64,000 bases of DNA, from assembly GCA_021734325.1 (NCBI GenBank), contig JAIPJF010000011.1, forward strand, positions 1 to 64,000, read 5' to 3'. Made by a program: the position numbers and the translations under genes. Below the pieces are notes generated by a model. It had not been told where the DNA came from, made no database searches, and saw only the letters and a program-made list of their open reading frames with translations. The stretch is from Fidelibacterota bacterium (GTDB lineage: Bacteria > Fidelibacterota > UBA8477 > JABMPR01). Position 1 is the stretch's first letter, and every line of letters starts with the position of its first letter. Positions 1 to 9,984 of this stretch are shown here, piece after piece.

Positions 1-1054
1 TCACTTTTCGCAGACTCATATTCATCGATTCAATGGCATTTGTTGTATAAATCACTTTCCTGATTTCCTTGGGATAATCAAAGAATGGGATCAGACGGTC
101 CCAATTAGCATACCAGGATTTGCTCACAGTAGGATGGGTAGCGTCCCACTTCTTCGCAAAAAGATCCAGGTTCTCCTCCGCCAATTCAACAGTATCAGCC
201 TGATAAATGGTCTTCAAATCAGCAGCCATCTCTTTGCGTTGTTTCCAGGATACATATTTCAGGCTGTTGCGAACCATGTGGACGATACAGAGCTGAACCT
301 GGGTCTGGGGATAGACGGTCTCGATTGCATCCGGGAAGCCCTTGAGTCCATCTACGGTAGCAATAAAGATATCCTGCAGACCACGGTTCTTCAGATCGGT
401 CAGTACAGATAACCAGAATTTGGCACCCTCCGTCTTGGCGATCCACATCCCCAAGACCTCCTTCAAACCATCAATATTGATACCTAAAGCCAGATATACA
501 GCCACATTCTGAACAAGACCGTCAGACCTGCTCTTGATCCGAATGGCATCCAGAAAGACAACCGGGTAGAGAGGTTCCAGGGGGCGGTTCTGCCAGGCTT
601 TTACCTCAGGCATGATAGCATCTGTGACCGTGGAGATGAAGCTGGGGGATATCTCTACCCCATATAGATCTTCCAACTGAGCCTGGATGTCTCTGGTGGT
701 CATTCCCCGGGCATAAAGCGATATAATCTTCTCGTCAAATCCATCAAATCTCTTCTGACGCTTCTGTATAAGTTGAGGTTCAAAGCTAGCATTACGATCC
801 CTGGGGACTTCGATCTCCAGTTCACCATTCTTGCCTTTTACTCGCTTGGAGTTCTTGCCATTACGGGAGTTACCGCTGTTGTTGCCTGCTGTTGCGTTTT
901 TGGGATAACCCAGGTGATGGGTTAGTTCGCCTTCAAGAGCTCGTTCTGTGATAGCTCTGGTCAGTTCCTCGATCAAACCGCCTTTTCCGTAGAACTCTTC
1001 CGGGCTTTTAAGCTCTCCGATCAGTTCATCAAGTAGTTCTTTGGGTATGGTCAT
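1..1054 (-). mobile_element. IS256-family (mutator type) transposase, 3' end cut by window edge
   Basis: Manual reverse-strand translation from ATG at 1054 is open to base 1: MTIPKELLDELIGELKSPEEFYGKGGLIEELTRAITERALEGELTHHLGYPKN...VVFLDAIRIKSRSDG...IATVDGLKGFPDAIETVYPQTQVQLCIVHMVRNSLKYVSWKQRKEMAADLK...VIYTTNAIESMNMSLRKV. DDE-type motifs and the TTNAIESMN segment are typical of IS256. Not in the ORF track because there is no in-window stop. Confidence 0.95.
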
Positions 1055-1097
1055 TATTATCTCCTGTGAATATACTCATAAGTATTCCACGGTTTTG

Positions 1098-1122
1098 ACC
1101 ATTTACACAGTTTTTTTTACAC
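1098..1122 (-). repeat. Probable terminal inverted repeat end of the IS256-type element
   Basis: Reverse strand reads GTGTAAAAAAAACTGTGTAAATGGT just upstream of the transposase start; GTGTAAA-type termini are typical of IS256 elements. The partner end is outside the window. Confidence 0.6.
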
Positions 1123-2253
1123 CGCCGTTAGACCAATTTTGTATATATCCTCTCCGAAAGAACCAATGTTGCTAATAATGTAAACATGACCTCTTCTTGT
1201 TTGTTCGGCCATGCTTTTTGCTCGTGTTTGATTCTCTTCAGCTTCGAGGAGTTGTTTCTCAAGAAGTGCGATTCTTGCACTTAGTTTTTCACGATCTTTA
1301 TCACCTGAAATCTCGAGTTCTTTACGCGCCTCGTCCAGGGCGTCTCTAAACATTTTCTCTTCTCGTTCAGCTTTTTCTAAGGCGCGTTCAAATTCTCTGA
1401 TTGCCTTCTGCTCTTCTCGCATTTGCTCTTTAATTGCATCCTGCTCTTCTTTTTCTCGCTCATCTTTAAGCTTGTACTGATACTGGATTTCACACTCTTT
1501 GAATTTGAGCTCTACATATTCTTTGACAAAACCACACTGAAGCGAGGCAGCTGATTTTTCTATATCAGCTGCTAGCTTATCAATGCGCTCGAGAATATTG
1601 GAATAGTTGCTTGGCTTAACTAAAGCCATAAGATTATCACACTCCACGTTAAAGGCTTTAAGCATCAGCTTGCTTTGACCTGACAAGACTTTCTTTGCGT
1701 AAGCAGAATTAGATGTCAATGCGATACTTTCCGGAATCTCGATTGCATTTCCATCCTTTATCATCGCCTTTTGCTCTTCACGGATGATTTTAATTTCTTC
1801 TTTAAATCGCTCACTGGTCTCAAACAAGTATTCAGGTTCATCAAAAAAGCCAACATTCATTAGACCATGTACAGGCTGATAAATGGAAATGTCTTCCTTC
1901 ATCGAAACAATGTTATCTGAAATTTCAGCTTCTTGTTCCTTGAGAGAAGAGATTTGATCATTGGTTTGCTGCAATTCGACGGTCACTTCCTCAAGCTTTT
2001 TACGTAAGTTGCTCTCATTTGCCTCAAGCTCTAGTAAATGGGTTAATTCTGCTTTTCTTTTTTCAAGTTCAACAGATCGGTCTTCAAATTCCTTTTTTTG
2101 ACTAGATAGTGACTCTGCCAATGAATTGCACTCTTCTGATAGAGTTCTTCCGTCTCTTTTTTTGAGCTTCAATTCAACGAAGAAATAAATTGTCAAAACA
2201 GCAAACGCCATCGTCAAAGCAATGAACAAATAAACATTTCCTAATAAATCCAT
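1117..2253 (-). pseudogene. DUF4041 / T5orf172 (GIY-YIG) nuclease-domain protein, C-terminally truncated by the IS
   Basis: N-terminal TM, long coiled coil, DUF4041-like middle, then RRGHVYIISNIGSFGEDIYKIGLT, the start of a T5orf172/GIY-YIG domain, followed only by AV and a stop codon that lies in the IS end. Confidence 0.8.
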
Positions 2254-2254
2254 T

Positions 2255-2566
2255 TTATACCCCCTTTTGCATCCGATTCAGGAAATCCAGCCTTATTTCT
2301 CGTCGCCCTAGTATCCTCGCCTCATAGCTAGCTTGCTCACTTTCCAGATTTCTTTTAATCTTCTCTTTATCGACTTTAAGATTTTCTTTCTCGAGCTGCG
2401 CTTGCATCCTGGCAAATTCTTTTGCCTGTTGTGCATTTTCCCGATCAAGTTGCTTCTGGCGCCTAAGATGGTCGCGTTCTCTTTTAGCACGATCTCGAGC
2501 TGCTGCCTTTTGGGACCTATCAATCTCTCTAAGAATAGATCCAACCACCTTCATACCTGTTCCCAT
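2255..2566 (-). CDS. Small coiled-coil protein, 1 nt upstream of and probably co-translated with the DUF4041 gene
   Basis: 103 aa, highly charged helical sequence; stop TAA is immediately followed by the ATG of the next gene (GTATAAAATG). Confidence 0.65.
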   Translation of the reverse strand: MGTGMKVVGSILREIDRSQKAAARDRAKRERDHLRRQKQLDRENAQQAKEFARMQAQLEKENLKVDKEKIKRNLESEQASYEARILGRREIRLDFLNRMQKGV

Positions 2567-2798
2567 AGCGCCTCCCCATATTCGGATTTTATAGCATAAA
2601 TATTTGAACTACTAAAAATAATCCTGTGAATCCCTCGTGAATTTCTGAGGTTCCTAGATTTAACAACAACATAACAGCTCTGGGCTTGTAATGGCGGGCG
2701 CTGGCATGCGAGAGCCGGTGTGTGTTTGTTACTAAATTGCCTATCGATCAATACGATTAGCCCCCGTGGTCGGTGCCCGCTCAGTACCAGGCAACATG

Positions 2799-3398
2799 TT
2801 AGCCTGCTGAAAATTGAAGGCTTTCACTCTCCTTAATCAATAGCGCCAGAATAGGAGGATGTACTTCCTGCAAATTGTTGTTTGGTGCTTTGCTCCAAAA
2901 GAATGCGTGTTCAAAATCCTCGTTCAAAATCATATCCCTGTATTTCAGTTTAAAAACAATGTAGCTCGACATCAGAATAGCAATATTCGTAATCTTGTCT
3001 TGCTCGAAAGTAGGTCTATCAATCCTTATCATCCACTTTCCATTGTTCGGAATCGGGTTAATGGCAAAATGCTCCTCCCGGAATATTTGATCTAATCGAA
3101 GTTCATCATCTGATGTTTTATATGTCTTATATGCAGCAAGTAATCCGTGTACATTGATACAAGGATTTACTCCGGCATTGATTATGTCGAGACGAAGGAC
3201 TGGCTTTGTCGCTAATGCTTCACGTTGTTTGAGATATCCTGGATGATCATCTGGAACAAGAAGAGCACGCCTACTGTAATTCTCGTCCGATTTAAATTTT
3301 TTTGCCTGTAACCAAGTCAAGCCAGAAAAGGAAGCGGCGGCAATGGCGGATAGTGCCAGTATCCATTCAAGGAGTGAAAAACTAGATTGATTATCCAT
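2799..3398 (-). CDS. Hypothetical protein with one N-terminal TM helix
   Basis: 199 aa ORF, N-terminal hydrophobic segment LLEWILALSAIAAASFSGLTWL. Confidence 0.6.
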   Translation of the reverse strand: MDNQSSFSLLEWILALSAIAAASFSGLTWLQAKKFKSDENYSRRALLVPDDHPGYLKQREALATKPVLRLDIINAGVNPCINVHGLLAAYKTYKTSDDELRLDQIFREEHFAINPIPNNGKWMIRIDRPTFEQDKITNIAILMSSYIVFKLKYRDMILNEDFEHAFFWSKAPNNNLQEVHPPILALLIKESESLQFSAG

Positions 3399-4002
3399 TG
3401 TCCATATCCTGCCTTTTGGGAATCCATTCCTCTCTCATACCACAGTCAAGCTAACTACGTGCTAACCCGTTTTTTGTCCACCTTTGTCCCAACAAGTCAG
3501 TCGGGACTTCGGCGTGATAAATATATTGTTCCATGATGTATTCACTGTATAGGCAGCTGTGATGACAGGCAAACCCATCAATATGCCCGGCTGATTTATG
3601 GTTTCGGATATGATCCATCACAATTTCTCGCTTAAATGTGTGGGGAATGTAGGCTTTTGAGGGGGTAAAACAATTGTGAATTGTGAGTGTTGAATGTAGT
3701 TCTATTTTTTATTTGTGACATGGTTTGAGCTTTTTACACCTCGGCTTGGGGTCAGATGTACAAGGTCAAGGCCTTTCCCCTCGACTACGCTCGAGTTGCC
3801 TCGATCCCCTCAGCGCTCTTTGCGCTCTTTGCGGTTAAGACCACCCTATACCTTATACCACTCCACATTGAGATCCTGAACCCCGCAGTATGCGGTGGTC
3901 GCTTCCCTCGCAGCTGCTCGATCAGCTCGAGGAAGACACAATAGGGGGAGTTTGCGGTTGTCAGTAATCAGAGATTCTTCGCGTCACTTCGTTCCTCTCC
4001 GG

Positions 4003-4136
4003 TCTTTGTCCGCCTTTGCTTAAAGCTTCGTCGTGACTACGCCCTGACAGGCAGAAAGGCACGAATTTAAAATTCTGCGATTAGCCCATGTCTGAGATTG
4101 CCACGCCCCGACATGGCTGTCGGGTCTCGCAAAGAC
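4003..4136. repeat. Intergenic palindromic element (degraded), GTCTTTG...CTCGCAAAGAC type
   Basis: Contains CCCGACATGGCTGTCGGG inner hairpin and CTCGCAAAGAC end shared with the element at 55291-55380. Left boundary approximate. Confidence 0.5.
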
Positions 4137-4242
4137 GATATTCTGGTTCCGCATCCAAACATCTAACATCTAATATCTAACGCCGATCGTCTACCTCCTA
4201 CTTTCACTCTTCTCCTTCACTCATTTTGCCTTACTTTCTGGC

Positions 4243-5076
4243 ATGCCTGCTTTCATCAAAATTTTACGCCCCTTGAACCTGCTCCAGGCGACGCTAGCGG
4301 TGCTGCTCACGACAGCTATTCTCGGTCATGTAGACCAAACCACCACTCTACTTCTGCTCATTTTGTCCGTCATCTTTATCAATGGTGCCGGGAATGTAAT
4401 TAATGACATCTATGACCTGGAGATCGACCGGGTCAATCGTCCCGATCGGCCTCTGCCCTCAGGGAAAATGAAAGTTTCCACTGCCCGCATCTATATGTTC
4501 AATCTCTTTGCCATCGGCATCTTCTGTGCCTCCCTGATCAACCTCATGACCTTCTATATCGCCGCCTTGCTGGCAACGCCTTTGCTCATTGCCTACAGTT
4601 ACAAACTCAAGACCCTGCCCCTCATCGGCAATATCGTAGTATCCTTCATGCTCGGTCTGGCCTTTATCTATGTCGGCTCCGCCTTTGGGAATATGGAAGC
4701 CACCTGGGTCATGGCCGCCCTGGCCTTTGGCTTCACCCTGATCCGGGAACTGGTCAAGGATCTTGAGGACATGGAAGGCGATCAACAGTCCGGTGCCCGC
4801 ACCCTGCCCCTGGTCTGGGGGGAATCGGCGACGGTAAAATTCACCATGGCCCTGATGATGCTCTCCATGGCCCTCTTTCTCCTGCCGGCCATCATTGGGT
4901 CCTACAACAGCCTGTATTACTGGATCGTCCTCATCGGTATCGATCTGCCCATGCTTTATTTCATGGTCCTGCTTTGCCGTGCTCCCGGCAAAAAAAACTA
5001 CAGCCGAATTCAATTATTTCTGAAACTCAATATTTTTGTTGGACTGGCTGCCATTTATCTTGGACGGCCTGTATAA
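4243..5076 (+). CDS. UbiA-family prenyltransferase (geranylgeranylglycerol-phosphate geranylgeranyltransferase-like)
   Basis: 277 aa, multi-TM, NVINDIYDLEIDRVNRPDRPLPSG and KDLEDMEGDQQSGARTLP Asp-rich motifs. Confidence 0.9.
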   Translation: MPAFIKILRPLNLLQATLAVLLTTAILGHVDQTTTLLLLILSVIFINGAGNVINDIYDLEIDRVNRPDRPLPSGKMKVSTARIYMFNLFAIGIFCASLINLMTFYIAALLATPLLIAYSYKLKTLPLIGNIVVSFMLGLAFIYVGSAFGNMEATWVMAALAFGFTLIRELVKDLEDMEGDQQSGARTLPLVWGESATVKFTMALMMLSMALFLLPAIIGSYNSLYYWIVLIGIDLPMLYFMVLLCRAPGKKNYSRIQLFLKLNIFVGLAAIYLGRPV

Positions 5077-5108
5077 TATTTTTTCAGGGGGCTTAATAAG
5101 GAAGTTTC

Positions 5109-8100
5109 GTGGCCGAATTCGTCCATCTACATAATCATTCACACTATTCCCTGCTGGATGGTGCCGCCCGGATAGACCAGATCATTTCCAAGGTTTCGGA
5201 GCTGGGGCAGAAGAGTTTCGCCCTTACCGATCATGGTAACATGTTTGGCGCTGTGGAGTTCTACAAGACCGCCACCAAGGCTGGCATCAAACCCATTATC
5301 GGCATGGAGGCCTATGTCGCCCCTGCTACCCATACGGAAAAGCGTACCTATTCGGAAGGCAAACGCGCCTACCATCTGGTCCTTCTGGCCAAAAACGAAA
5401 CGGGATACCGCAACCTGCTGAAGCTGACCTCACTGGCCTATCTGGACGGATTCTATTTCAACCCCCGGGTGGACAAGGACCTCCTGCGTCAGTATTCAGA
5501 AGGGCTGATCGCCACGACAGCCTGTCTCAGTGGTCAGGTGACCTATCATGCCGCCCGCGGCGACTATGACCGGGCCAGAGAGCAGGCCCTGGAATACGAC
5601 GAGATCTTTGGCCGTGGCAATTTCTTTCTCGAACTACAACGTCACTTTACCCTGGATGGCCGTGAGCTTGAGCTGGAAGCCATTGCCAGGGAAGTGGTCC
5701 GCAAGGTCTCTGCCGACACCGGCATTCCCCTGGTAGCCACCAATGATTCCCATTATGTGAATGCCGCCCATCATCAGGCCCATGATGCCCTGATCTGTAT
5801 TGGTCGCGGAAAATTTGTCAGCGATACCAATCGCATGAAATACGATACCAAGGATATCTATATCAAGAGTGCCGAGGAAATGGTGGAACTCTTCAAGGAT
5901 GTCCCGGAAGCCATTGAAAACACGCTGCGCATCGAAGAGATGTGTCAATTCAAGCTGGAAACCGGTGTCAATCACATGCCGGAATTCCCCATTCCCCAGG
6001 GCCTGTCCCTCAACGAGTATCTGGATAATCTCACCAAGGAAGGCATGAATCGCCGGGTTAAACAGGTAGATTCCCGTTACAAGGAGCGTTTGGAATATGA
6101 ACTGGATGTGATCAAGAAGATGGGCTTTCCCGGATACTTCCTGATCACCCATGATTTTGTCCAGTATGCCAAGAGTCAGCATATCCCTGTTGGTCCGGGA
6201 CGCGGCTCAGCCGCCGGATCTTTGGTGGCCTATTCTCTGGGTATCACCGATCTGGACCCCTTGAAATACAATTTGCTCTTTGAACGTTTCCTGAACCCGG
6301 ACCGGGTCAGCATGCCTGATATCGATATTGATTTCTGCTATGACCGCCGGGAAGAGGTGATCAATTACATGCGGGAACGTTTTGGTGAAGATTCCGTTAC
6401 CCAGATCATCACTTTTAACAAACTCAAGGCCAGGGCCGTGATCCGTGATGTGGGTCGTGTGCTTGAAATGCCCATCAAGGAAACGGACCGTATAGCCAAG
6501 CTGGTCCCTGAAGAACTGGGGATCAAACTACCCCAGGCCTTAAAAAAGAGCCCGGAACTCAAACAAGCATCTGAAATGGATGAGGTTCACGAAAAACTCT
6601 TCCAATATTCGGAGGTGCTGGAAGGCATGAACCGCAATGCCGGAAAACATGCCGCGGGTCTGGTCATCGCACCGGGAAAACTCACAGATTACATCCCCCT
6701 TTACAAGTCTCCGAAGGATGGTTCGGTCACCTCTCAGTATGACATGAAGGCCATTGAGGATGTCGGCCTGATCAAATTCGATTTTCTGGGTTTGCGGACA
6801 TTGACGGTAATCCAGGAAGCTATCGATCTGATCAAGGAGTTCAAGGGAGACGAGATCGATATTGAGAACATTCCCATGGATGATCCCAAGGTCTACCAGC
6901 TTTTTGCCGACGGTCTTACCATTGGATTGTTTCAGTTCGAATCCACTGGCATGCGGGAATATCTGAAAAAATTGCGACCCACCGCCCTCGGTGATCTGAT
7001 TGCCATGAACGCCCTGTACCGACCAGGTCCCATGGGCAACATCAACGACTTTATCGCCCGCAAGCACGGCGAGCAGAAGGTGACCTATCTTCATCCGCTC
7101 ATGGAGGAGATCCTGAAGGAGACCTACGGTATCATTGTTTACCAGGAACAGGTCATGCAGCTCGGGTCAATGATCTCCGGATTCTCCCTCTCCAAGGCTG
7201 ATCTCATGCGCCGGGCCATGGGGAAAAAGATCAAATCACTCATGGACGAAATGAAGGGTGAATTCATCTCCGGTGCCAGGCGGAACCAGATCAACGAAAA
7301 ACTGGCCAGTCAGATCTGGGACTTGATTGAAAAATTTGCCGAGTACGGGTTTAATAAGAGTCACTCGGCGGCCTACTCGGTGATCGCCTATCAGACGGCC
7401 TATCTGAAGACCCATTATCCAGTCGAATTCATGGCGGCTAACCTGAGTTCGGAAAAGGACAATACTGACAAAGTTCAAATGCTTTTGGCAGAGTGTCGTA
7501 AACTGGGAATCAAGGTCGTTGCTCCTGATGTGAATACCAGCAATGTCCGCTTTGCACCTGGCGAGGGAAAAAGCATCGTCTATGGTCTGAACACCATCAA
7601 GCGGGTCGGTTCAAAAGTAGCGGAAGCCATCATGGAAGAGCGCAAGGAAGGCGGACCCTTTGCATCCATCTTTGATTTTTGTGCCCGGGTAGATACTCAT
7701 AATCTGAACAAGGGTGTTGTAGAAGCTCTGGTTGGTTGCGGAGCCATGGATTCACTGCCTGGAGCACGCTGGCAAAAATTTATGAGTGTGGAAGATGCGG
7801 TCCAGCATGGTCAACGGGTCCAGACCCTGAAAAACACCAACCAGACCGATCTCTTTGGTGGCAGTGGCGGTGAATCGGCCATGATCCGCGAACCCGATCT
7901 CAGTGATGCCCCATCATGGAACAATATGGATATGCTGAACCGGGAACGGGAATACGTCGGCTTCTATCTCACCGGCCATCCCCTGGAAGGCTTTGAGAGC
8001 GAGATCCAGGCTTTTTCCACCATGGATCTTCTGGACCTTACTGCGGTTCATGATGAGCAGGATGTGCGGGTCGGTGGTATTATTTCTTCCCTGAAGATGC

Positions 8101-8555
8101 ACTATGACAAACGGAATAATCAGATGGCCTTTTTCACCTTGAATGGCTTGGATGGGTCGATTGAAGCTCTGACTTTCTCGGATCCCTATTCACGCTTCAA
8201 GGAATACATTGCCAATGATTCCCTGGTCTTTATCGAGGGACGTGTATCCAAGCGCAGTGATGAAGATGTCAAAATTTTGGTGAGCAAGGTCTTACCAATT
8301 GAAGAAGCTCAGAATGATTATTCCCGAGAGGTTCATATAGCCTTCGACCCCGCAGATATCAGCGGGACTGATCTGGAAACTGCGAAAACACTGGCGCGAC
8401 GGTATTCAGGTGCCTGCAACCTGATCTTTCATCTCAGGGAACAGGGGAAACAGGAGCGGAAAATGGTGGCCAAGAGCATGCGGGTTTCAGCGAATCGCCA
8501 ATTTCTTAAAAGTCTCCGGGAAACTTTTGGCCAGGAGAATGTCTGGATCAAATGA
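5109..8555 (+). CDS. dnaE: DNA polymerase III subunit alpha (GTG start)
   Basis: 1148 aa; PHP domain FVHLHNHSHYSLLDGA, PDIDIDFCYDRREEVI, GPGRGSAAGSLVAYSLGITDLDPL. Confidence 0.98.
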   Translation: MAEFVHLHNHSHYSLLDGAARIDQIISKVSELGQKSFALTDHGNMFGAVEFYKTATKAGIKPIIGMEAYVAPATHTEKRTYSEGKRAYHLVLLAKNETGYRNLLKLTSLAYLDGFYFNPRVDKDLLRQYSEGLIATTACLSGQVTYHAARGDYDRAREQALEYDEIFGRGNFFLELQRHFTLDGRELELEAIAREVVRKVSADTGIPLVATNDSHYVNAAHHQAHDALICIGRGKFVSDTNRMKYDTKDIYIKSAEEMVELFKDVPEAIENTLRIEEMCQFKLETGVNHMPEFPIPQGLSLNEYLDNLTKEGMNRRVKQVDSRYKERLEYELDVIKKMGFPGYFLITHDFVQYAKSQHIPVGPGRGSAAGSLVAYSLGITDLDPLKYNLLFERFLNPDRVSMPDIDIDFCYDRREEVINYMRERFGEDSVTQIITFNKLKARAVIRDVGRVLEMPIKETDRIAKLVPEELGIKLPQALKKSPELKQASEMDEVHEKLFQYSEVLEGMNRNAGKHAAGLVIAPGKLTDYIPLYKSPKDGSVTSQYDMKAIEDVGLIKFDFLGLRTLTVIQEAIDLIKEFKGDEIDIENIPMDDPKVYQLFADGLTIGLFQFESTGMREYLKKLRPTALGDLIAMNALYRPGPMGNINDFIARKHGEQKVTYLHPLMEEILKETYGIIVYQEQVMQLGSMISGFSLSKADLMRRAMGKKIKSLMDEMKGEFISGARRNQINEKLASQIWDLIEKFAEYGFNKSHSAAYSVIAYQTAYLKTHYPVEFMAANLSSEKDNTDKVQMLLAECRKLGIKVVAPDVNTSNVRFAPGEGKSIVYGLNTIKRVGSKVAEAIMEERKEGGPFASIFDFCARVDTHNLNKGVVEALVGCGAMDSLPGARWQKFMSVEDAVQHGQRVQTLKNTNQTDLFGGSGGESAMIREPDLSDAPSWNNMDMLNREREYVGFYLTGHPLEGFESEIQAFSTMDLLDLTAVHDEQDVRVGGIISSLKMHYDKRNNQMAFFTLNGLDGSIEALTFSDPYSRFKEYIANDSLVFIEGRVSKRSDEDVKILVSKVLPIEEAQNDYSREVHIAFDPADISGTDLETAKTLARRYSGACNLIFHLREQGKQERKMVAKSMRVSANRQFLKSLRETFGQENVWIK

Positions 8556-8569
8556 TCGCCCTTGACTGA

Positions 8570-8770
8570 TCATTCATCATCGTCAAAAAGAAATAATTCC
8601 TCGATCGTCTTCCCAAAAACTTTAGCAATATGGTAAGCCATTTTCAGGGACGGGTTGTATTTGCCTTGCTCCAGAAAAACGATGGTCTCGCGGCGCACCC
8701 CGATCAGTTTGGCCAGGGCTTCCTGGGTAAGCCCTTCCCTGGCTCGCAGTTCTTTAATTCGGGTTTTCAT
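8570..8770 (-). CDS. XRE-family HTH regulator
   Basis: [53 protein letters not shown]. Confidence 0.9.
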   Translation of the reverse strand: MKTRIKELRAREGLTQEALAKLIGVRRETIVFLEQGKYNPSLKMAYHIAKVFGKTIEELFLFDDDE

Positions 8771-9167
8771 CGGGGACACCATTTTTTGTATAGTAATACC
8801 AGTACCCCATAAAAATCAGTCCCATGAGGATCAGTCCTGCCACGATGGGAATAATGACCTTGATCTCAGAATCCATCGTGACCATGGCTATGAAAGCCCA
8901 CATGTAGAATGATATTCCAAAGGCTTTTGACTCTGCCTTTTGTTTAATGGACTCGCTTAATTCATCGTCGGCCGGCAACCCCAGTTTCTCGTTTTTCAGC
9001 CGACGGCGGATAACCGGAATGACCAGCAATACCATCAGTATCACGAATCCGGCTGTACCCAGTTCAACCAGAGTTAAGCTTGCCTGGCTGGAATACACCC
9101 ACATTCCCGCAAAAAAGATCACTGTTCCTGCCAACATGGTGATCGTCAGTGTTTTGGTCTTGCTCAT
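8754..9167 (-). CDS. DUF2178-like membrane protein
   Basis: 137 aa, four hydrophobic segments, overlaps small XRE regulator, the usual partner arrangement. Confidence 0.7.
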   Translation of the reverse strand: MSKTKTLTITMLAGTVIFFAGMWVYSSQASLTLVELGTAGFVILMVLLVIPVIRRRLKNEKLGLPADDELSESIKQKAESKAFGISFYMWAFIAMVTMDSEIKVIIPIVAGLILMGLIFMGYWYYYTKNGVPDENPN

Positions 9168-9319
9168 GATAGTTTCCCTCCAATGTTTGATTAATATAAC
9201 ATTATGTTAGATATATACAACACACTATTTTTTGCATTTCTATGGTCAAAGAGGCTGGAAATGTGTACTCTATCAGCGGTTTAAATTAGGAAGTGGCGGT
9301 CGTAAGGAATGTACGCATC

Positions 9320-9775
9320 ATGATAGCTGTGATTCAGCGGGTGAGTTCAGGTGAGGTAAAGATCGAGGGCCGATCGCGGGGCAAGATCGGTCAGGGTCTG
9401 GTTATACTCCTCGGTGTTGCTGATGATGATGGAATCCGTGATGCCGATTGGTTGGTGGAAAAGATCGTCGGACTGCGTGTTTTTGAGGACAGTCAAAACA
9501 AAATGAACCTCTCCCTCCAGGATGTCGGTGGCAGCGCCCTGGTCATATCACAGTTCACCCTCCTCGCCGACTACAAGCGGGGACGTCGGCCGGGATTCAC
9601 TGGAGCAGCCAGACCGGAGAAAGCCATTCCCCTATATGAATACTTCATGGATCAGCTCTGGAGAAAGGATATCCAGGTTGAAAAGGGTGAGTTCGGTGCT
9701 GACATGCAGGTGCATATCATGAATGAAGGTCCGGTTACCTTGGTACTGGATAGCACGGTCAAGTTTCCCAGATAG
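9320..9775 (+). CDS. dtd: D-aminoacyl-tRNA deacylase
   Basis: MIAVIQRVSSGEVKIEG, SQFTLLADYKRGRRPGF, NEGPVTLVLDS motifs; start moved from track's 9293 to MIAVIQRV. Confidence 0.95.
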   Translation: MIAVIQRVSSGEVKIEGRSRGKIGQGLVILLGVADDDGIRDADWLVEKIVGLRVFEDSQNKMNLSLQDVGGSALVISQFTLLADYKRGRRPGFTGAARPEKAIPLYEYFMDQLWRKDIQVEKGEFGADMQVHIMNEGPVTLVLDSTVKFPR

Positions 9776-9780
9776 GTTTT

Positions 9781-9980
9781 TCTCACGCCCCGCTGGGGCG
9801 TATTTTTCAGGATAGTTCTGTGGTTTAAACATTCGCGCTACGCTGTAGCGCAGAGAGGTGCTCTCGGTAAAGACTTCTGTGTATTTTCAAGCTGCGACGT
9901 ACTCTGGACTCCGAAGGAGTCCAACACCTCGAACACCAGAAATCACCTTGATCATAACTCTACAGCGTAGCGTGATAAAA
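9781..9980. repeat. 200-bp flanking repeat, copy 1 (BIME-like, four hairpins)
   Basis: Direct repeat of 10523-10722, 4 mismatches in 200. Hairpins ACGCCCCGCTGGGGCGT, GCGCTACGCTGTAGCGC, GGACTCCGAAGGAGTCC, CTACAGCGTAG. Confidence 0.95.
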
Positions 9981-9984
9981 AGGT

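Noticed and set aside
2690-3480. Possible integron attC sites around small minus-strand ORFs (palindrome CAGGCAACATGTTAGCCTG at the end of the 199-aa gene; GCTAAC motifs near 3453-3470)
   Set aside because: Core sites do not fit GTTRRRY/RYYYAAC, no paired R/L boxes were found and there is no integrase in the window.
3756-3944. 62-aa ORF on + strand
   Set aside because: Covers repeat debris (GCGCTCTTTGCGCTCTTTGCGG) and has no coding character.
4459-5013. 184-aa antisense ORF in the UbiA gene, and similar long antisense ORFs (5634-6182, 6540-7094, 14611-15099, 19205-19945, 62907-63650)
   Set aside because: All lie opposite well-supported genes, have low-complexity or implausible composition and no recognisable motifs; products of codon bias on the opposite strand.
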